A stretch of 64,000 nucleotides of DNA from contig CM057482.1 in assembly GCA_030035585.1 (NCBI GenBank), forward strand, positions 60,826,828 through 60,890,827, given 5' to 3'. Shown here piece by piece: positions 10,893 to 23,779 of the stretch. This DNA comes from Dugong dugon. Its lineage: Eukaryota; Chordata; Mammalia; Sirenia; Dugongidae. Below the pieces are notes generated by a model that saw only the letters and a list, made by a program, of their open reading frames with translations, was not told the origin of the DNA and made no database searches. Each line of letters starts with the position of its first letter. Positions within the stretch are counted from its first letter, which is position 1. A program made the position numbers and the translations under genes.

Positions 10893-12016
10893 ATGCCAAT
10901 AATCAAAGCAGTTCACAAGAACAGCCTATCCGGGCATATCAAAACAAAACAAAAGAAGCTAGAATACAGTAAGTAAACATAAAATAAATAAATATAGTAA
11001 CTTATTGATGGCTCAGAGACAACAGTCAATATCAAATCACATAAAGAGGTGGGCCGTGATGGCTTCAGCAAGCGACCAAACAAAGAACCAAGAAACGTCC
11101 CGGAGGAAGAGAAGGCCTTGGAATTACTGGAGGCAGAATTCAAAAGGTTAATATACAGAGCTCATCAAGACATGAGGAAGCAGTTCAGGGAAAATGCAGA
11201 CCAAGTCAAGGAACACACAGACAAAGCAACAGAGGAACTTACAAAGGTTATACAATAATGACAAATTTAGCAGGCTGCAAGAATCCACAGAGAGACAGGA
11301 AACAGAAATCCAAAAGATTAACAATAAAATTTCAGAATTAGACAGTTCAATAGAAAGTCATTGAAGGAGAATTGAGGCAATGGAATTCAGAATTAGTGAG
11401 ACAGAAAATAAAGCACTTGACATCAATTTATTTGAGGAAAAAATCAGATAAAAGAATTTTAAAAAATGAAGAAACCCTGAGAACTATGTGGGACTTTATC
11501 AAGAGGAATAACCTACGACTGACTGGAGTAGCAGAACCAAGGGGGATTACAGAAAACACAGAGAATTGCTGAAGATTTGTTGGCAGAAAACTTCCCTATT
11601 TTCGTGAAAGATGAGAAGATGTCTATTCAAGAAGCTCATCGAACCCCACACAGGGTAGAACCCTAAAGAAAGTCACCAAGACATATTATAATCACACTTG
11701 TCAAAACCAAAGATAAAGAGAGAATTTTAAGAGTGGCTAGGGATAAACAAAAAGTCATCTACAAAGGAGAGTCAATAAGACTAAGCTCTGAGTATTCAGC
11801 AGAAACCATGCAGACAAGAAGGCAATGGGATGAGATATAGAAAGCCTTGAAGGAAAAAAACTGCCAGCCAATAATTATATATCCAGCAACACTGTCTCTC
11901 AAATACGATGGAAAAATTAGGGCATTTCTAGATAGACAGAATTTTAGGGAATTTGCAAAAACCAAACCAAAATTACAAGAAATACTAAAGGGAGTCTTCC
12001 AGTTAGAAAATCAATA
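10893..12016 (+). pseudogene. L1 ORF1 remnant (RNA-binding protein)
   Basis: In L1 elements ORF1p is a coiled-coil RNA-binding protein that packages the L1 transcript. Here the frame is broken early. A recognisable segment lies at 11049-11258, with 'VPEEEKALELLEAEFKRLI' followed by a lysine- and glutamate-rich coiled coil. Another lies at 11372-11572. The C-terminal domain can be followed in broken frames to the end near 12016. The start is placed by analogy with the better-kept ORF1 at 57741. Confidence 0.8.
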
Positions 12017-12454
12017 ACATCAGAGAACAGTCTGAGACTAGAACACAGGACAGAACAATCAGACATCAACCCAGATAGGGAAGTCAGAAAAGTAAATGAA
12101 AGCTAAAATGCTGAAAATAGGGAAACAGAGACATTAATATGTAAAAGATGACAACATTGAAACAAACAAGGGGGACAAAATAATGTAGACATAAATCTTT
12201 CAATGGAGAGGAAGTCAAGGCGATATCAAGAAATAAAAGATTGATTTAAACTTAGAAAAACAGAGGTAAATATTAAGGTAACCACAAAAGAAACTAAGAA
12301 TCCTACACATCAAAATTAAAAAAAAAGACTCAGCAAATACAAAATCAACAACAATGAAAAAGACAAAAAGAAAATACATAAAGAAAAACAATTCAGCACA
12401 GAAAATTTAGTGGAACAAAGAAACTGTGAACAACACACACAAAAATACATCAAA

Positions 12455-15400
12455 ATGACAGCGCTAAACAAATACCTATCAATAATTACGCTGAATGTAA
12501 GTGGACTAAATGCACCAATAAAGAGACAGAGAGTGGCAGAATGGATAAAATACATGATCCGTCTATATGCAGCCTATAAGAGACACACCTTAGACTTTAA
12601 CATACAAACAAAAACTCAAAGGATGGAAAAAATATATAAAGCAAACCACCATCAAAAAAGAGAAGTGGCAATATTAATCTCTGACAAAATAGACTTTAAA
12701 GCAAAATCCACGACAAAGGATAAGGAAAGACACTAACGATTAAATGATCCATATACCAGGAGGACATAACCATAATAAATCTTTAACCACCCAATCACAG
12801 GCCTCCAAAATACATAAAACAAACTCTAACAGCACTGAAAAGAGAAATAGACAGCTCCACGATAATAGTAGGAGATTTCAACACACCACTTTCGGCAAAG
12901 GACAGAACATCCAGAATGAAGCTCAATAAAGACACACAAGATCTAAATGTCACAATCAACCAACTTGATCTCATAGACATATAAAGAACAATCCACCCAA
13001 AAGCAGCCAAGTATATTTTCTTTTCCAATGCACACAGAACATTCTCCAGAAGAGACCACATACTAGGCCATAAAGCAAGGCTTAAAAGAATTCAAAGCAT
13101 CGAAATATTTCAAAGCATCTTTTCTGACTGCAAAGCCTTAAAAGTAGAAATCAGTAACAGAAACAGCAAGGGAAAAAAAAAAATCAAAAACATGGAAACT
13201 GAACAACACCTTGCTCAAAAACTACTGGGTTACAGAAAAAATTAAGGACAGAATAAAGAGATTCACAGAATCAAATAAGAATGAAAACATACCCTACCAG
13301 AACCTTTGGGACACAGCAAAAGCAGTGTTCAGAGGTCAACTGATAGCAATAAATGCACACATCCAAAAAGAAGAAGGGGCCAAAATCAAAACATTAACCC
13401 TACACCTCGAACAAATCGAAAGAGACCAGCAAAAGAAGCCCTCAGGCACAAGACGAAAGCAAATAATAAAAATTAGAGAAGAATTAAATGAAGTAGAGAA
13501 GAGAAAAACAATTGAGTTAACAGACCAAAAGCTGGTTCTTTGAAAAGATCAACAAAATCAATAAACCACTGGTCAAACTGACAAAGACAAACAGGAGAGG
13601 AAGTAAATAACCAAAATAAGGAATAGATGGGTGATATCACAACAGATCCAACTGCAATTAAAAGAATCGTAACAGAATACTATGAAAAATTGTACTCCAA
13701 CAAATTTGAAAACCTAGAGGAAATGGGCAAATTTCTAGAAACACACTACCTACCTAAACTAACACAAACAGAGGTAGAACAACTAAATAAGCCTATAACA
13801 AAAGAAGAGAATGAGAAGGTAATTTAAAAAATCCCAACCAAAAAACAAAAGCCCTGGCCCTGATGGCTTCACTGGAGAATTCTACCAAACTTTCAGAGAA
13901 GAGTTAACACCACTACTACTAAAGGTATTTCAGAGAATAGAAAAGGATGGAATACTCCCAAACTCATTCGACAAAGCCAGCATAACCATGATACCAAAAC
14001 CAGGTAAAGACAGCATAAAAAAGAAAATTACAGATGGATATCCCTCATGAACATAGATGCAAAAATCCTAAACAATTTTCGCCAGTAGAATTCAACAACA
14101 TATCCAAAAAATAATTCACCTGACCAAGTGAGATTCATTCCAGGTACAGAGGGATAGTTCAACATTAGAAAAACAAAGTAATTCATCACATAAATAAAAC
14201 AAAAGACAGAACATCACGATCTTATCAACTGATGCAGAAAAGGCATTTGAGAAAGTCCAACACCCACTCATGATACAAAATCTCAGCAAAATAGGAATAG
14301 AAGGAAATTCCTCAGCATAATAAAGAGCATTCATACAAAGCCAACAGCCAACACCATATAAATGAACAGCGTCTGAAAGCACTGCCCTTTAGAACCAGAA
14401 CCAGACAAGGATGCCCTTTATCACCACTTTTACTCAACATTGTGCTAGAGGTCGTAGTCAGAGCAACTAGGCTACAAAAAGAAAGGGCAAGCAAATTTGT
14501 AAAAAAGAAGTAAAAGTATGCCTATTTGTATGATCTTATATACAGAAAATCTCAAAGAATCCACAAGAAAACTACTAGAACGAATAGAAGATTTCAGCAA
14601 AGTATGACGATAAAAGAACAAGAAAAAAAGTCAGCTGGATTCATTTACACAAACAAAGAGAACGTCAAAGAGGAAATCACCAAATCAATACGATTTATGA
14701 TACCCAGCAAGAAGACAAAATGCTTAGCAATAAATCAAACCAGAGGCGTAAAAGAACTATACAGAGAAAACTACAAGATACCATTGCAATAAACCCAAAG
14801 ACACCTACGTAAGTGGGAAAATGAACCTTGCTCATGGATAGGAAGACTCAATATCATGAAAATGTCAATTCTACCCAAAGCAATCTATGGATACAATGCA
14901 ATCCTGATCCAAATTCCAACGAAATTTTTTAACTAGATGGAGGAACAAATCACCAACTTTATATGAAAAGGAAAGAGGCCCTAGATAAGTAAAGCATCAC
15001 TCAAGAAAAAGAACAAAGTGAGAGGCCTCACACTATCAGAGTTTAGAACGCTAGCCAAAACAGCCAGCTACTGGTACAACAGACACAACACCAATAGAAC
15101 AGAATTGAGAATCCAGACTTCAATTCATCCACCTATGACCAGCCGATATTTGACAAAGGCCTAAAGTTCATCGAATGTGAAAAGACAGTCTCTTTAACAA
15201 ATAGTGCTGGCATAACTGGATATCCATCTTCAAAAAACTGAAACAAGACCCATACCTCATGCCATGCACAAAAACTAACTCAAAATGGATCAAAGACCTA
15301 AATATAAAATCCAAAACAATAAAGATCATGGAAGAAAAAATAGGGGCAATGCCAGGAGCCCTAACACATAGCATAAACAGAATACAAAACATAACTAATG

Positions 15401-16245
15401 GTGTACAAACACCAGAAGAGAATGTAGATAACTGGGAGCTCCTAAAAATCAAACCCTTATGCTCATCAAAACACTTCACCAAGAGACTAAAAAGAAAACC
15501 TACAGACTAGGAAAAAAAATTTGGCTGCAACATATCCGATCAGGGTCTAATCTCGAAAATCTACAAGATACTGCAACACCTCAACAACACAAAGACAAAT
15601 AAGCCAATTAAAAAATGGACACAGCATATTAAAAATTGGTAAAGCAAAAAATAGGCACTTCAACAAAGAAGACATTCAGGCAGCTAAAAGATACAGGATG
15701 AAATGCCATTTGAGAAATGCAAATCAAAACTACAATGAGATACCATCTCACTCCAACAAGGCTAGCATTTATCAAAAAAACACAAAATAATAAATGTTGG
15801 AGAGATTGTGGAGGGACTGGAACACTTATACACTGCTGGTGGGAATGTAAAATGGTACAACCACTTTGGAAATCGATTTGGTACTTCCTTAAAAGCTAGA
15901 AATAGAAGTACCATATGATCCATCAATCCTAATCCTTGGACTATATCCTAGAGAAATAAGAGTGTTACTCAAATAAATATATGCACACCCATGTTCACTG
16001 CAGCACTCTTCACAATAGCAAAAAGATGGAAACAACCTAGGTGCCCATCAACGGACAGATGAAAAAACAAGTTATGGTATATTCACACAATGCAATACTA
16101 CACAACGATAAAGAACAATGAAGAATCTAAGAAACATCCCATAACATGGATGAATCTGGCAGGCATTATGCTGAGTGAAATTAGTCATTCGCAAAAGGAC
16201 AAATATTCTATGAGACCACAGAAGAAAACATTCTTTGATGGTTAG
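12455..16245 (+). pseudogene. L1 ORF2 remnant (endonuclease and reverse transcriptase)
   Basis: ORF2p normally supplies an apurinic-type endonuclease, a reverse transcriptase and a cysteine-rich C-terminus. The start codon at 12455 opens 'MTALNKYLSIITLNVSGLN', the endonuclease N-terminus. 'VAILISDKIDFK' follows near 12670. The reverse transcriptase region is at about 13820-14800 and the C-terminal region at 15250-16240. Stops and frameshifts occur throughout, so no domain is intact. Confidence 0.85.
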
Positions 16246-16913
16246 GAGGGTGGGGAGGAGAGGGGCCATCTAAGATGCATCAATTGGTCCCAACCCACCC
16301 GGACCAAAGGAAAATGAAGAACACCAAAGACGCAAGGAAAATATTACCCCAAGAGACAAAAGAGCCGCATACACCAGAGACTGCATCAGCCTGAGACCAG
16401 AAGCACTAGAGGGTGCCCAGCTACCACCAATGACTGCCCTGACAGGGAACACAACAGAGAGTCCCTGACAGTGCATGAGAAAAGCAGGGTACAGAACTCA
16501 AATTCTAGTAGAAACACCAGACTTAATGGTCTGACTGAGTCTGGAGAAACCCCAGAAGACATGGACCCCAGATTCTCTGTTAACCCAGAACAAAAACCAT
16601 TCCTGAGGCCAACCCTTCAGGCAAAGATTAGACTGGACTATAAGACATAAAATGATAGTGGTGAACAGTGTGCTTCTAGTTCAAGTAGATATACGAGACT
16701 AAATGGGCAGCTCCTGTGCAGAGGCGACATGAGAAGGCAGAAAGGTACAGAAGCTGGTTGAATGGATGCGGGAAATCCAGGGTGGAAAGGAAGAGTGTGC
16801 TGTCACATTATAGGGATAGCAACTAGGGCCACATAACAATACGTGTATGAATTCATGTATGAGAAACTAACTTGAGGTATAAACTTTCACTTAAAGCACA
16901 ATTAAAAAAATAG

Positions 16914-17560
16914 ACAAAAGACTGAAACACATTATTCCAAAGAAAATATACAAATGGCCAGTAAGCACATGATAAGATACTCAATATCATCAGTCAACAG
17001 GGAAACACACAATAAAATCACAATGAGGCATCACTCCACATCACATTTCACAGAAAAAACAGAAATTGCCAGAAAAAAACAAAAACAATCAAACAAAAAA
17101 ACTGTTGGTGAGGATGGGGAGAAACTGGGAGCCCTGTCCATTGCTACTGGGAATACAAAGTGCTGTAGCCACTGTAGAGTACAGTTAGCTGGCTCCTCAA
17201 ATAATTTAACATAAATTACCATATGACCCTGTAATTCCAGTCCTAGGCATATACACAAAAGAAGTGAAAGTAAGAAAACAGATACTTGGACACTGACATT
17301 TATCGCAGCATGATTCACTGAATCAAAAACGTAGAAGAAATCCAAGGTTCCATTAAAAGACGACTGGATACACAAAACACGACACATAGATACATGCAAT
17401 AGTATGCAGCCATAAAGAGCAATGATGTTCTGTTACTTGCAACAAATGGATGAACCTTGAAAACATTCTTCTGAGGGAAATAACTGAAATCCCAAGAACA
17501 ATTACTGCATGACCCCACTTACATGAAAATCTACAACATGCAAATATAATAGAGCAGATT
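16914..17560 (+). mobile_element. Old L1 ORF2 C-terminal fragment (in A1)
   Basis: Decayed L1 ORF2 C-terminal sequence, continuous with the same piece in A2 at 50040-51070. In A2 the homology to L1 extends a further ~650 bp to the left, whereas in A1 it is cut at the L1 insertion ending at 16913. Confidence 0.75.
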
Positions 17561-18889
17561 AATGGCCAGGAGGGCTGAGGGCAGAAAGCATGGGCAATGA
17601 CTGCTAAAATCAAAGCAACAACAAAAAGAATATTAAAAACCAAATAAATAGACATCTATGAAATCCTACCACGTATCATTAATTAAATATTATATTTAAA
17701 ATACGTGATATTTTACAACATAAAAGCAGGCCAACCACCTTTCAGCCAGGAAAAGAGTACATAAATTACTACAAAGTGGGGTCATCATGTTGGGAATAAC
17801 ATATCAAGCAGGCTGGCCAGGCTACAAGGAATCCATTTGTACTACAGACAAGCAGTTACTGAATCATTCCAGAAAGAGGTGTCAGCACACCTTTGGGCAG
17901 TAGAATCCACAATAAGGAAGACGACTCACCATAAGGTGCAGGAGTCCTTGAGTAGGTCCAAACCAGGTAGGGGATGTGTGTGGAGTCAACTGGGGTCCGT
18001 CATGGTCAACTGACAACCTCTGGTGTGTTTGAAACTGCACATGACATGGGGGAAAATAAAGGTCAGGTCACCCTATCAGAAAAAGAGGACGCTGAGATGA
18101 GACTCCCAGTGCTAGCAGTACCTTGAGGCTGCAGAAAAGAAAGGACTCAGGAAAGTATGGGTCATGTCTACAGGTGGGCTTCCCCATGCTCTCGAGATGC
18201 ACCTCCCCGCCCTCCCTCAGGGACAGGGCTTCCCCACGCCCTCCCCTGTCACTTATCGGACCCCAGCCCCTGACCTGCTTTTCCCTCTCCCACAGAACTG
18301 GTACCAGGCCTGCCAGGGAAGAAGGGGATCACAACCAAGAGATGAGGCACACCAGAGGAACCCCAAAACATTCTCTCTTTGGGGTCCTGAGACCTCCTGT
18401 GACAGAAGAGACAAGGAGTGTGGCTGGGAAGCTCTACTATAAAACGGGATCTGTCATCTTTCTCCAGATTGTTCAAGGAACACAGACCCAGTTCCTCATC
18501 TCCCTTACCTGTAAGCTTCCCTGAGCCACCAGAGTTAGGCCTGGCCCCACATACCTGCTCAGGTGTGACTGAGACCTTCACCTGCATCTCACATCTCTCA
18601 GTACAGGGACACATCAAAAGGTTCAGTCTACCCACAGCCAAGGCTGGAAGGATTCTGCCTGAGTAATTCTGTATCTGGTTTTTTTTCAGTCAGCTAAGGT
18701 CTTGTCATCTCAGGGTTCTTGGAGCCTCTCTTCCCAGGCCCAGGTTCTAACATTGTGTTTTCCCTACCTTCTGGTTACTGGTGCTCTTTGACTCCAGAAA
18801 GGCTTCCCAGCTCTGAGGGGCAGCCTTTTGGTGGGACTGCCAAGCCAGGATTGGGTCAGCCACACCTCTCTTCTCAAAGTGACATCTTT
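17561..18889. other. Low-copy duplicon sequence, no gene recognised (A1)
   Basis: The sequence is present only in the two duplicons. The part at 18120-18640 is GC-richer and open on the minus strand for 130 codons (18249-18641). The A2 copy is also open (52251-52646), but the predicted proteins differ at about 30 of 130 residues while the DNA differs far less, which is what drift without selection gives. Several minus-strand GTA/GTG splice-donor-like strings occur, but no acceptor or known domain supports a gene. Confidence 0.5.
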
Positions 18890-19265
18890 CATGTTTACAA
18901 CTTTAAGGAGGTCTTTTGCAGCAGATGTGCCCAACGCAAAATGTCCTTTGATGTCCTGAGGCTGCTTCCAGGGTTCTTGATTGCTGGTTCAAGAGGCATG
19001 AAATCCTTGACAACTTCAAATATTTCTCTATTGACTTTGGTGGTCCAGTGTGAGGATTTTCATATTCTTTATGTTCAGGTGGAATCCAAACCAAAGGCTG
19101 TGGTCTTTGACCTTCATCAGGTAGTTCTTCAAGTTTTCTTCATTTTCAGAATTCACGAGTGTGTTATCTGCATACCCTAGGGTGTCAATGACATTTCCCA
19201 AATCCTGATGCCCCATTCTTCTAATCAATTCTGGCATCTCAGATTATTTGTTAAGCATAGCCATT
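18890..19265 (-). mobile_element. BovB/RTE LINE fragment, antisense (A1), interrupted by L1
   Basis: On the minus strand this encodes part of an RTE-type reverse transcriptase. The frame at 19028-19237 reads 'MPELIRRMGHQDLGNVIDTL', then YADN, then 'NLKNYLMKVK', the region around the catalytic YADD box. The second aspartate is replaced by asparagine (19163-19165). The fragment continues past the L1 insertion, from 23667 to about 23700. The same fragment in A2 lies at 53554-53935. Confidence 0.85.
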
Positions 19266-19280
19266 GAAAAAGTGAGATGA

Positions 19281-22200
19281 GGGGACTTCTGGCAACATGG
19301 CACTCTAGGCAGAAACACCACGCCATCCCTCCACAGCAAAGATCTGAAAAACTAAGCCAAAAGAGAAAACAGCAATCCTGAAATTCTAAACATCAAATGA
19401 AGAGATAACGAACTCAGCCAAGCATCAAATGGAATAAGAAACTGAAAGAGAACAGAGAGCTAGGAGAGATACATGGAGAAGTCCCCTATCAGCTAACGCA
19501 GCACAGATCCGCCATCTTGGACTCCTATCAGAGACCAGCAAATGGGGGGTATGAGAAAGCAGCTTCATGGAGCTTCCAGCAGAAGACAGAACAACCAGTA
19601 AACAGCGATATAAGCTTTGCCACCACCCCCACCCTTCTTCACCCCAACTTAGCCTCCTCTGCTTCACGCAGACGCAATCTCTTGGCCAGGAAGCACCGAC
19701 TGCTTGGAATCCACCTGCCCACACTAGCCGACTTCCTGAGTGCCATTTGTTGGCTGCTGGTGTTGCTTTTTTCTGCTTCTTTTGATTTCTTCCTTACCTC
19801 TCACTGCCTCCCCAACCTTTTGCTCAAATACCTGGCTCCATGCGCCACCTTTGCTTCTTCCTGAGGGGCCGTGTAGCTCCGTTCGAGTGTGGAACTGCTT
19901 CCCGGTTCGTGTTCCCACGCTGGTGGGATCCCGGGGCTTTTTTTCCTTCGTTTGTTTTCAATTGTTTGTTTCTTTTCTTTTTCTTTTCTTGAGTTGTGAC
20001 CCTTTTCTGGCCCGGTGGTATTATGTGGCTTGGGACCTACCCCCTCAGCTTGCGCAGACACACGAAGGGATCCCTGAGAACATTTCTTTCTTCATGGTTT
20101 TTTCTCCCCGTTTTTTGGTTTTTTTTTTTTTTTTTTTTAAATTTGTTTTGGTTTTTTTTTCCCCTCTTTTTCCCTTTTTGTCTTTCTTTATTACTCAGTT
20201 TCTTGTCTCTCTATACCTTCCTTCTCTTCCTGTCCCCTGGATACCGGGCACTGAATACCTCTACACCTCCTAGCCAGGCTGGACCTTAATACCTGGGAAT
20301 AACTTCCCCAGACCTCGTAGCTGCACCGGTGGGATCCCTGGGAGCTTTGCTGTTCTTTTTTCTTTCTAATATTTATTTATTCATTCTTTTATTTTATTAT
20401 TTTTCTTCTTCTTCCCCTTTTTTTTTTTTCTCCATTTCATAGTCTCTCATCTCTCCACTCCAATGGCAAGCTCCCCTATCACTTTTTTATTTGTATGTTT
20501 TTGGTTCCTGTTTCACTCTCCTCTCTCCCATACCCATCTTAGCTCCACACATCACAATCTCCCTCCTCCATCCTGCGTACTTGCACCATGTATTTAACAT
20601 CACACCACCAAGCAGCACAAGCATATGGCCTACCAGAACCTGTCTTGTACTGATTACCAACCCACCCTGGTGGCTGTAGTAAGTGCCACAAACAACGCAT
20701 CCCAGCAACTCCTCTTCAGCTAGACCTGCCCTGCTGCACCATATCTGAGCGACTGACTCTGCCAAATGGAGGAGGTGAAAAGTATCATGCCCACAGATGA
20801 GCAAACAACAAAGAACACACAGTCCGCCTGCTCAGACATAGCCAAATTAAAAAAAAATTACAAAACAAACAAACCTACAATCAATAAATGAGAAAAATAT
20901 CTACTGAATGCCCCAAAGACAGCACACAATATCAAAACATTTACAAAAACAGTACAGGATGGTTCCAGCAGGCGTCCAAAATAAAACACCAGATGACTTT
21001 CCAGTGGAAGAAAAGGCACTAGAACTACCTGATAGGGAATTCAAATCTCTAATACTCAGAATAATCCAAGGGTTGAAGCAAAAAGCAGGCAAAAATGAGG
21101 AAAAAATAGACAAATTCATGGAAAAGACAGACAAATTCATGGAAAATACAGATAAAAAAAGGAAGAATTCAGGAAAATAATGCAGGAACAAAATGCCAAA
21201 ATAAATTCACAACTAGAAATCATACAAAAACAATAATTAGAAATCCAAAAGATAAACAACAAGTTTTCAGAAATGGACAGTGTCATAGAAGGGCTGAGGA
21301 GCAGATTTGAAATGGTGGAAGACAGGATCAGCGGAATTGAAGACAAACAATTGGCTACAACTCTGAGGAAAAATCAGAAAAAAGAATGAAGAAAAATGAA
21401 GAAACCCTGAGAATTATGTGGGATACAATCAAAAGCAAAACTCTACAAGTGATCGGAGTTCAGAACAGAGGGAGAAATCAGAAGACACAGAGAGGATCAC
21501 TGAAGAACGGCTGACAGAAAACTTCTCCAATATCATGAAAGATTAAAAGCTGACCATCCAAGCAGCTCAGTGAACCCATATAGGAGAGACCCCAAAAGAA
21601 AATCACCAAGGCATAATAAGACTGAACGCGGATTATTCGGCAGAAACCACGCAGTCAAGAAGGCAATGGAATGACATCTATAAAACCTTGAAAGAAAAAA
21701 ATTCTCAGCCAAGAATAATATATCTTGCAAAACTCTCTTTCAGATATGATGGTGAAATTAGGTCATTTCCAGATAAACTGAAATTAAGGGACTATGTAAA
21801 AACCAAACCAAACTTACGAGACTTATTAAAGGAAGTCCTTCAATCTGAGAACAAATAGTAGCAGACCACAGGCTGAATATAGGACACAGGATTGTACTAG
21901 CCAGATACCAACCTAGGAAATGAACTCTTAAGGACTATGCAAAACCAAAAGAATTACAACAGGGAACCAGAGAGGTTAATCTGTAAATGACAACAGCATC
22001 AAACAATAAAAGAGGGAATAAACGGTGCAGCTATGGATCCTTCTGATGGAGAGGAAGTCAAGCGATATCAAGTAATAACAGACTGGCTCAAATCTAGGAA
22101 GATAAGGGTATATTTCAAGGTAACCACAAAGAAAGTTAACAAGCCTACTTATCAAAATAAAGAAGAAAAACATAAAGTCTCATTAAAAACAAAACCTACA

Positions 22201-23651
22201 AAAACAAAAGAAATGAAAAAAATTCCACAAACAAAAGGAACTCAGCACAGGAGAGTAAGAGCAACAAAACTGGAGGACATTATGCTGAGTGAAATAAGTC
22301 AATCACAAAAGGACAAATATTCTATGAGACCTCTACTGTATAACTCATGTAAGAGTTTACACACAAAAAGAAACAATCTTCATTGGTTACGAGGGATGGG
22401 AGAAGTGGAGGGGAACTAAACAGATAAGTGGTAACTTTGGTCAAGGGCAAGACAGTACACATTACTGGGTAAGCCAGCACAACTTGTACAAGGAAGGTCA
22501 TCTTCCATGACCACAGACACTTCCAAACTCCCTGAGAGACTGAATTGCTGAGTGGAGGGCTGTGGGGACCATGGTCTTGGGGAACATCTAGCTCAATTGG
22601 CATAACAGAGTTTATAAAGACAATGTTCTACGTTCTACCTTGGGGAGTAGCGTCTGGGGTCTTAAAAGTCTGTGAGCAGCCATCTAACATACTCCACTGG
22701 TCTCACCCCTTCGGGAGCAAGGGAGAATGAAGAGAACAAGATACAAGGAAAAGATTAATCCAAAGGACTAATGGACTACAGCTACTGCAGCCTCCACCAC
22801 ACTGAGTCTAGTACAGCTAGATGGTGCCCGGCTACCACCACTGACTGCTCCGACCAGGATCACAATAGAGGTTTCCTGGACTGAGCTGGAAAAGGATGTA
22901 GGACAGAATTCTAACTCACAAAAAAAGACCAGATTTACTGGCCTGACAGACTGGAGAAATCCTGAGAGCATGGCCCCCAGACACCCTTTTAGCTCAGTGG
23001 TGAAGCCCCTCCCAAAGTTCACAGTTCAGCCAGGGATTGGACAGCCTCATAAAACAAAATAGGACTAATGAGGCACAGCAGTCCAGGGACAAGGACTAGA
23101 AGGCAGGAGGGGACAGGAAAGCTGGTGATAGGAAACCCAAGGTTGAGAAGAGACAGTGTTGACATGTCATGAGGTTGTTACCCATTGTCATAGGGCAATA
23201 TGTGTACTGTTTAATGAGAAACCATTTGTTCTGCAAACTTTCATCTAAGGTACAAAAAAAAAAAAAAAAAAAAAAAAGAATTATCTATGTGAGATCAATT
23301 GACAACAGCAACTCAAAAGGTTTGGTAGGAAGCCTAGGGGAGAGTGAGTTGAAAATAATGGTGATGGAATAATTTGGAAAAGGATAGTGAGAATAGCAGC
23401 ACAACTGGAAGAATGTAATTGATGTCACTGAATTGTACATGTAGAAACTTTCAAAATGGTGTAACTTTGACTATGTATATTTTCACCAAAAAAACGGTCC
23501 TCAAGGTCAAGAAGGGAGAGTGTTGACATGTTGTGGGGTTGTTAACTAATGTCATAAAACAATATGTGTACTGACTTTTAATGAGAAACTATTTGTTCTA
23601 TAAACCTTCATCTAAAGTACAATAAAAAGTTTTATTTATTAAAAGAACAAA
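19281..23651 (+). mobile_element. L1 LINE with internal deletion, 15-bp target repeat
   Basis: A 4.4 kb plus-strand L1. It has a 5' UTR with long T-rich stretches (19281-20900), ORF1 (20908-21857), then a junction near 22265 that jumps straight to the last codons of ORF2 and the 3' UTR. Nearly all of ORF2 is missing. The 3' end has an A-run (about 23253-23277) followed by a second L1 tail to 23651. The flanking repeats are gaaaaagtgagatga (19266-19280) and gaaaaagtaagatga (23652-23666), one mismatch. Copy A2 has the empty site near 53905. Confidence 0.92.
20908..21857 (+). pseudogene. L1 ORF1 remnant in the A1 L1
   Basis: The frame opens 'MPQRQHTISKHLQKQYRMVP' and runs 90 codons to a stop at 21178-21180. 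It includes 'DDFPVEEKALELP' and the start of a lysine-rich coiled coil. Downstream the rest of ORF1 can be read in shifted frames to about 21857. Relative to the sister copy at 57741, it carries an early frameshift and further damage. Confidence 0.85.
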
Positions 23652-23779
23652 GAAAAAGTAAGATGAAAGGATCCAGTATGGGTACACCGCTTTTCCATGG
23701 ACACATAGAAAGGCCTAAGTCCCCAAAATGCCCCACTCACAGTCTCCAATAGAGGACCCCAGAGATGCCTAAATGTTCT

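Larger units (their letters stand above)
9629..16913 (+). mobile_element. Near-full-length L1 LINE, decayed
   Basis: A single plus-strand L1 of about 7.3 kb. The order is a 5' UTR (9629-10890), an ORF1 remnant, an inter-ORF region, an ORF2 remnant, a 3' UTR (from about 16245) and an A-rich end at about 16900-16913. Both reading frames contain many stops and frameshifts, so it cannot be autonomous. Its left neighbour is a truncated LTR. Its right end is exactly the start of homology between the two duplicons. I could not find a convincing target site duplication, because the two flanks are unrelated. Confidence 0.9.

Noticed and set aside
15168..15482. Antisense frames of about 100 codons inside L1 (also 60033-60386) as genes
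   Set aside because: They are the antisense shadow of L1 ORF2 and recur wherever that L1 region occurs.
18249..18641. 130-codon minus-strand frame, also open in A2 (52251-52646), as a conserved small gene
   Set aside because: The two predicted proteins differ at about 30 of 130 residues while the DNA differs at roughly 6-12%, which is what unconstrained drift gives. There is no recognised domain. GC-rich sequence favours chance open frames.
19740..20273. 177-codon frame rich in phenylalanine and leucine (and its A2 partner at 56598-57122) as a membrane protein
   Set aside because: It lies in the T-rich 5' UTR of the L1 elements. The hydrophobic composition comes from poly-T-like DNA.
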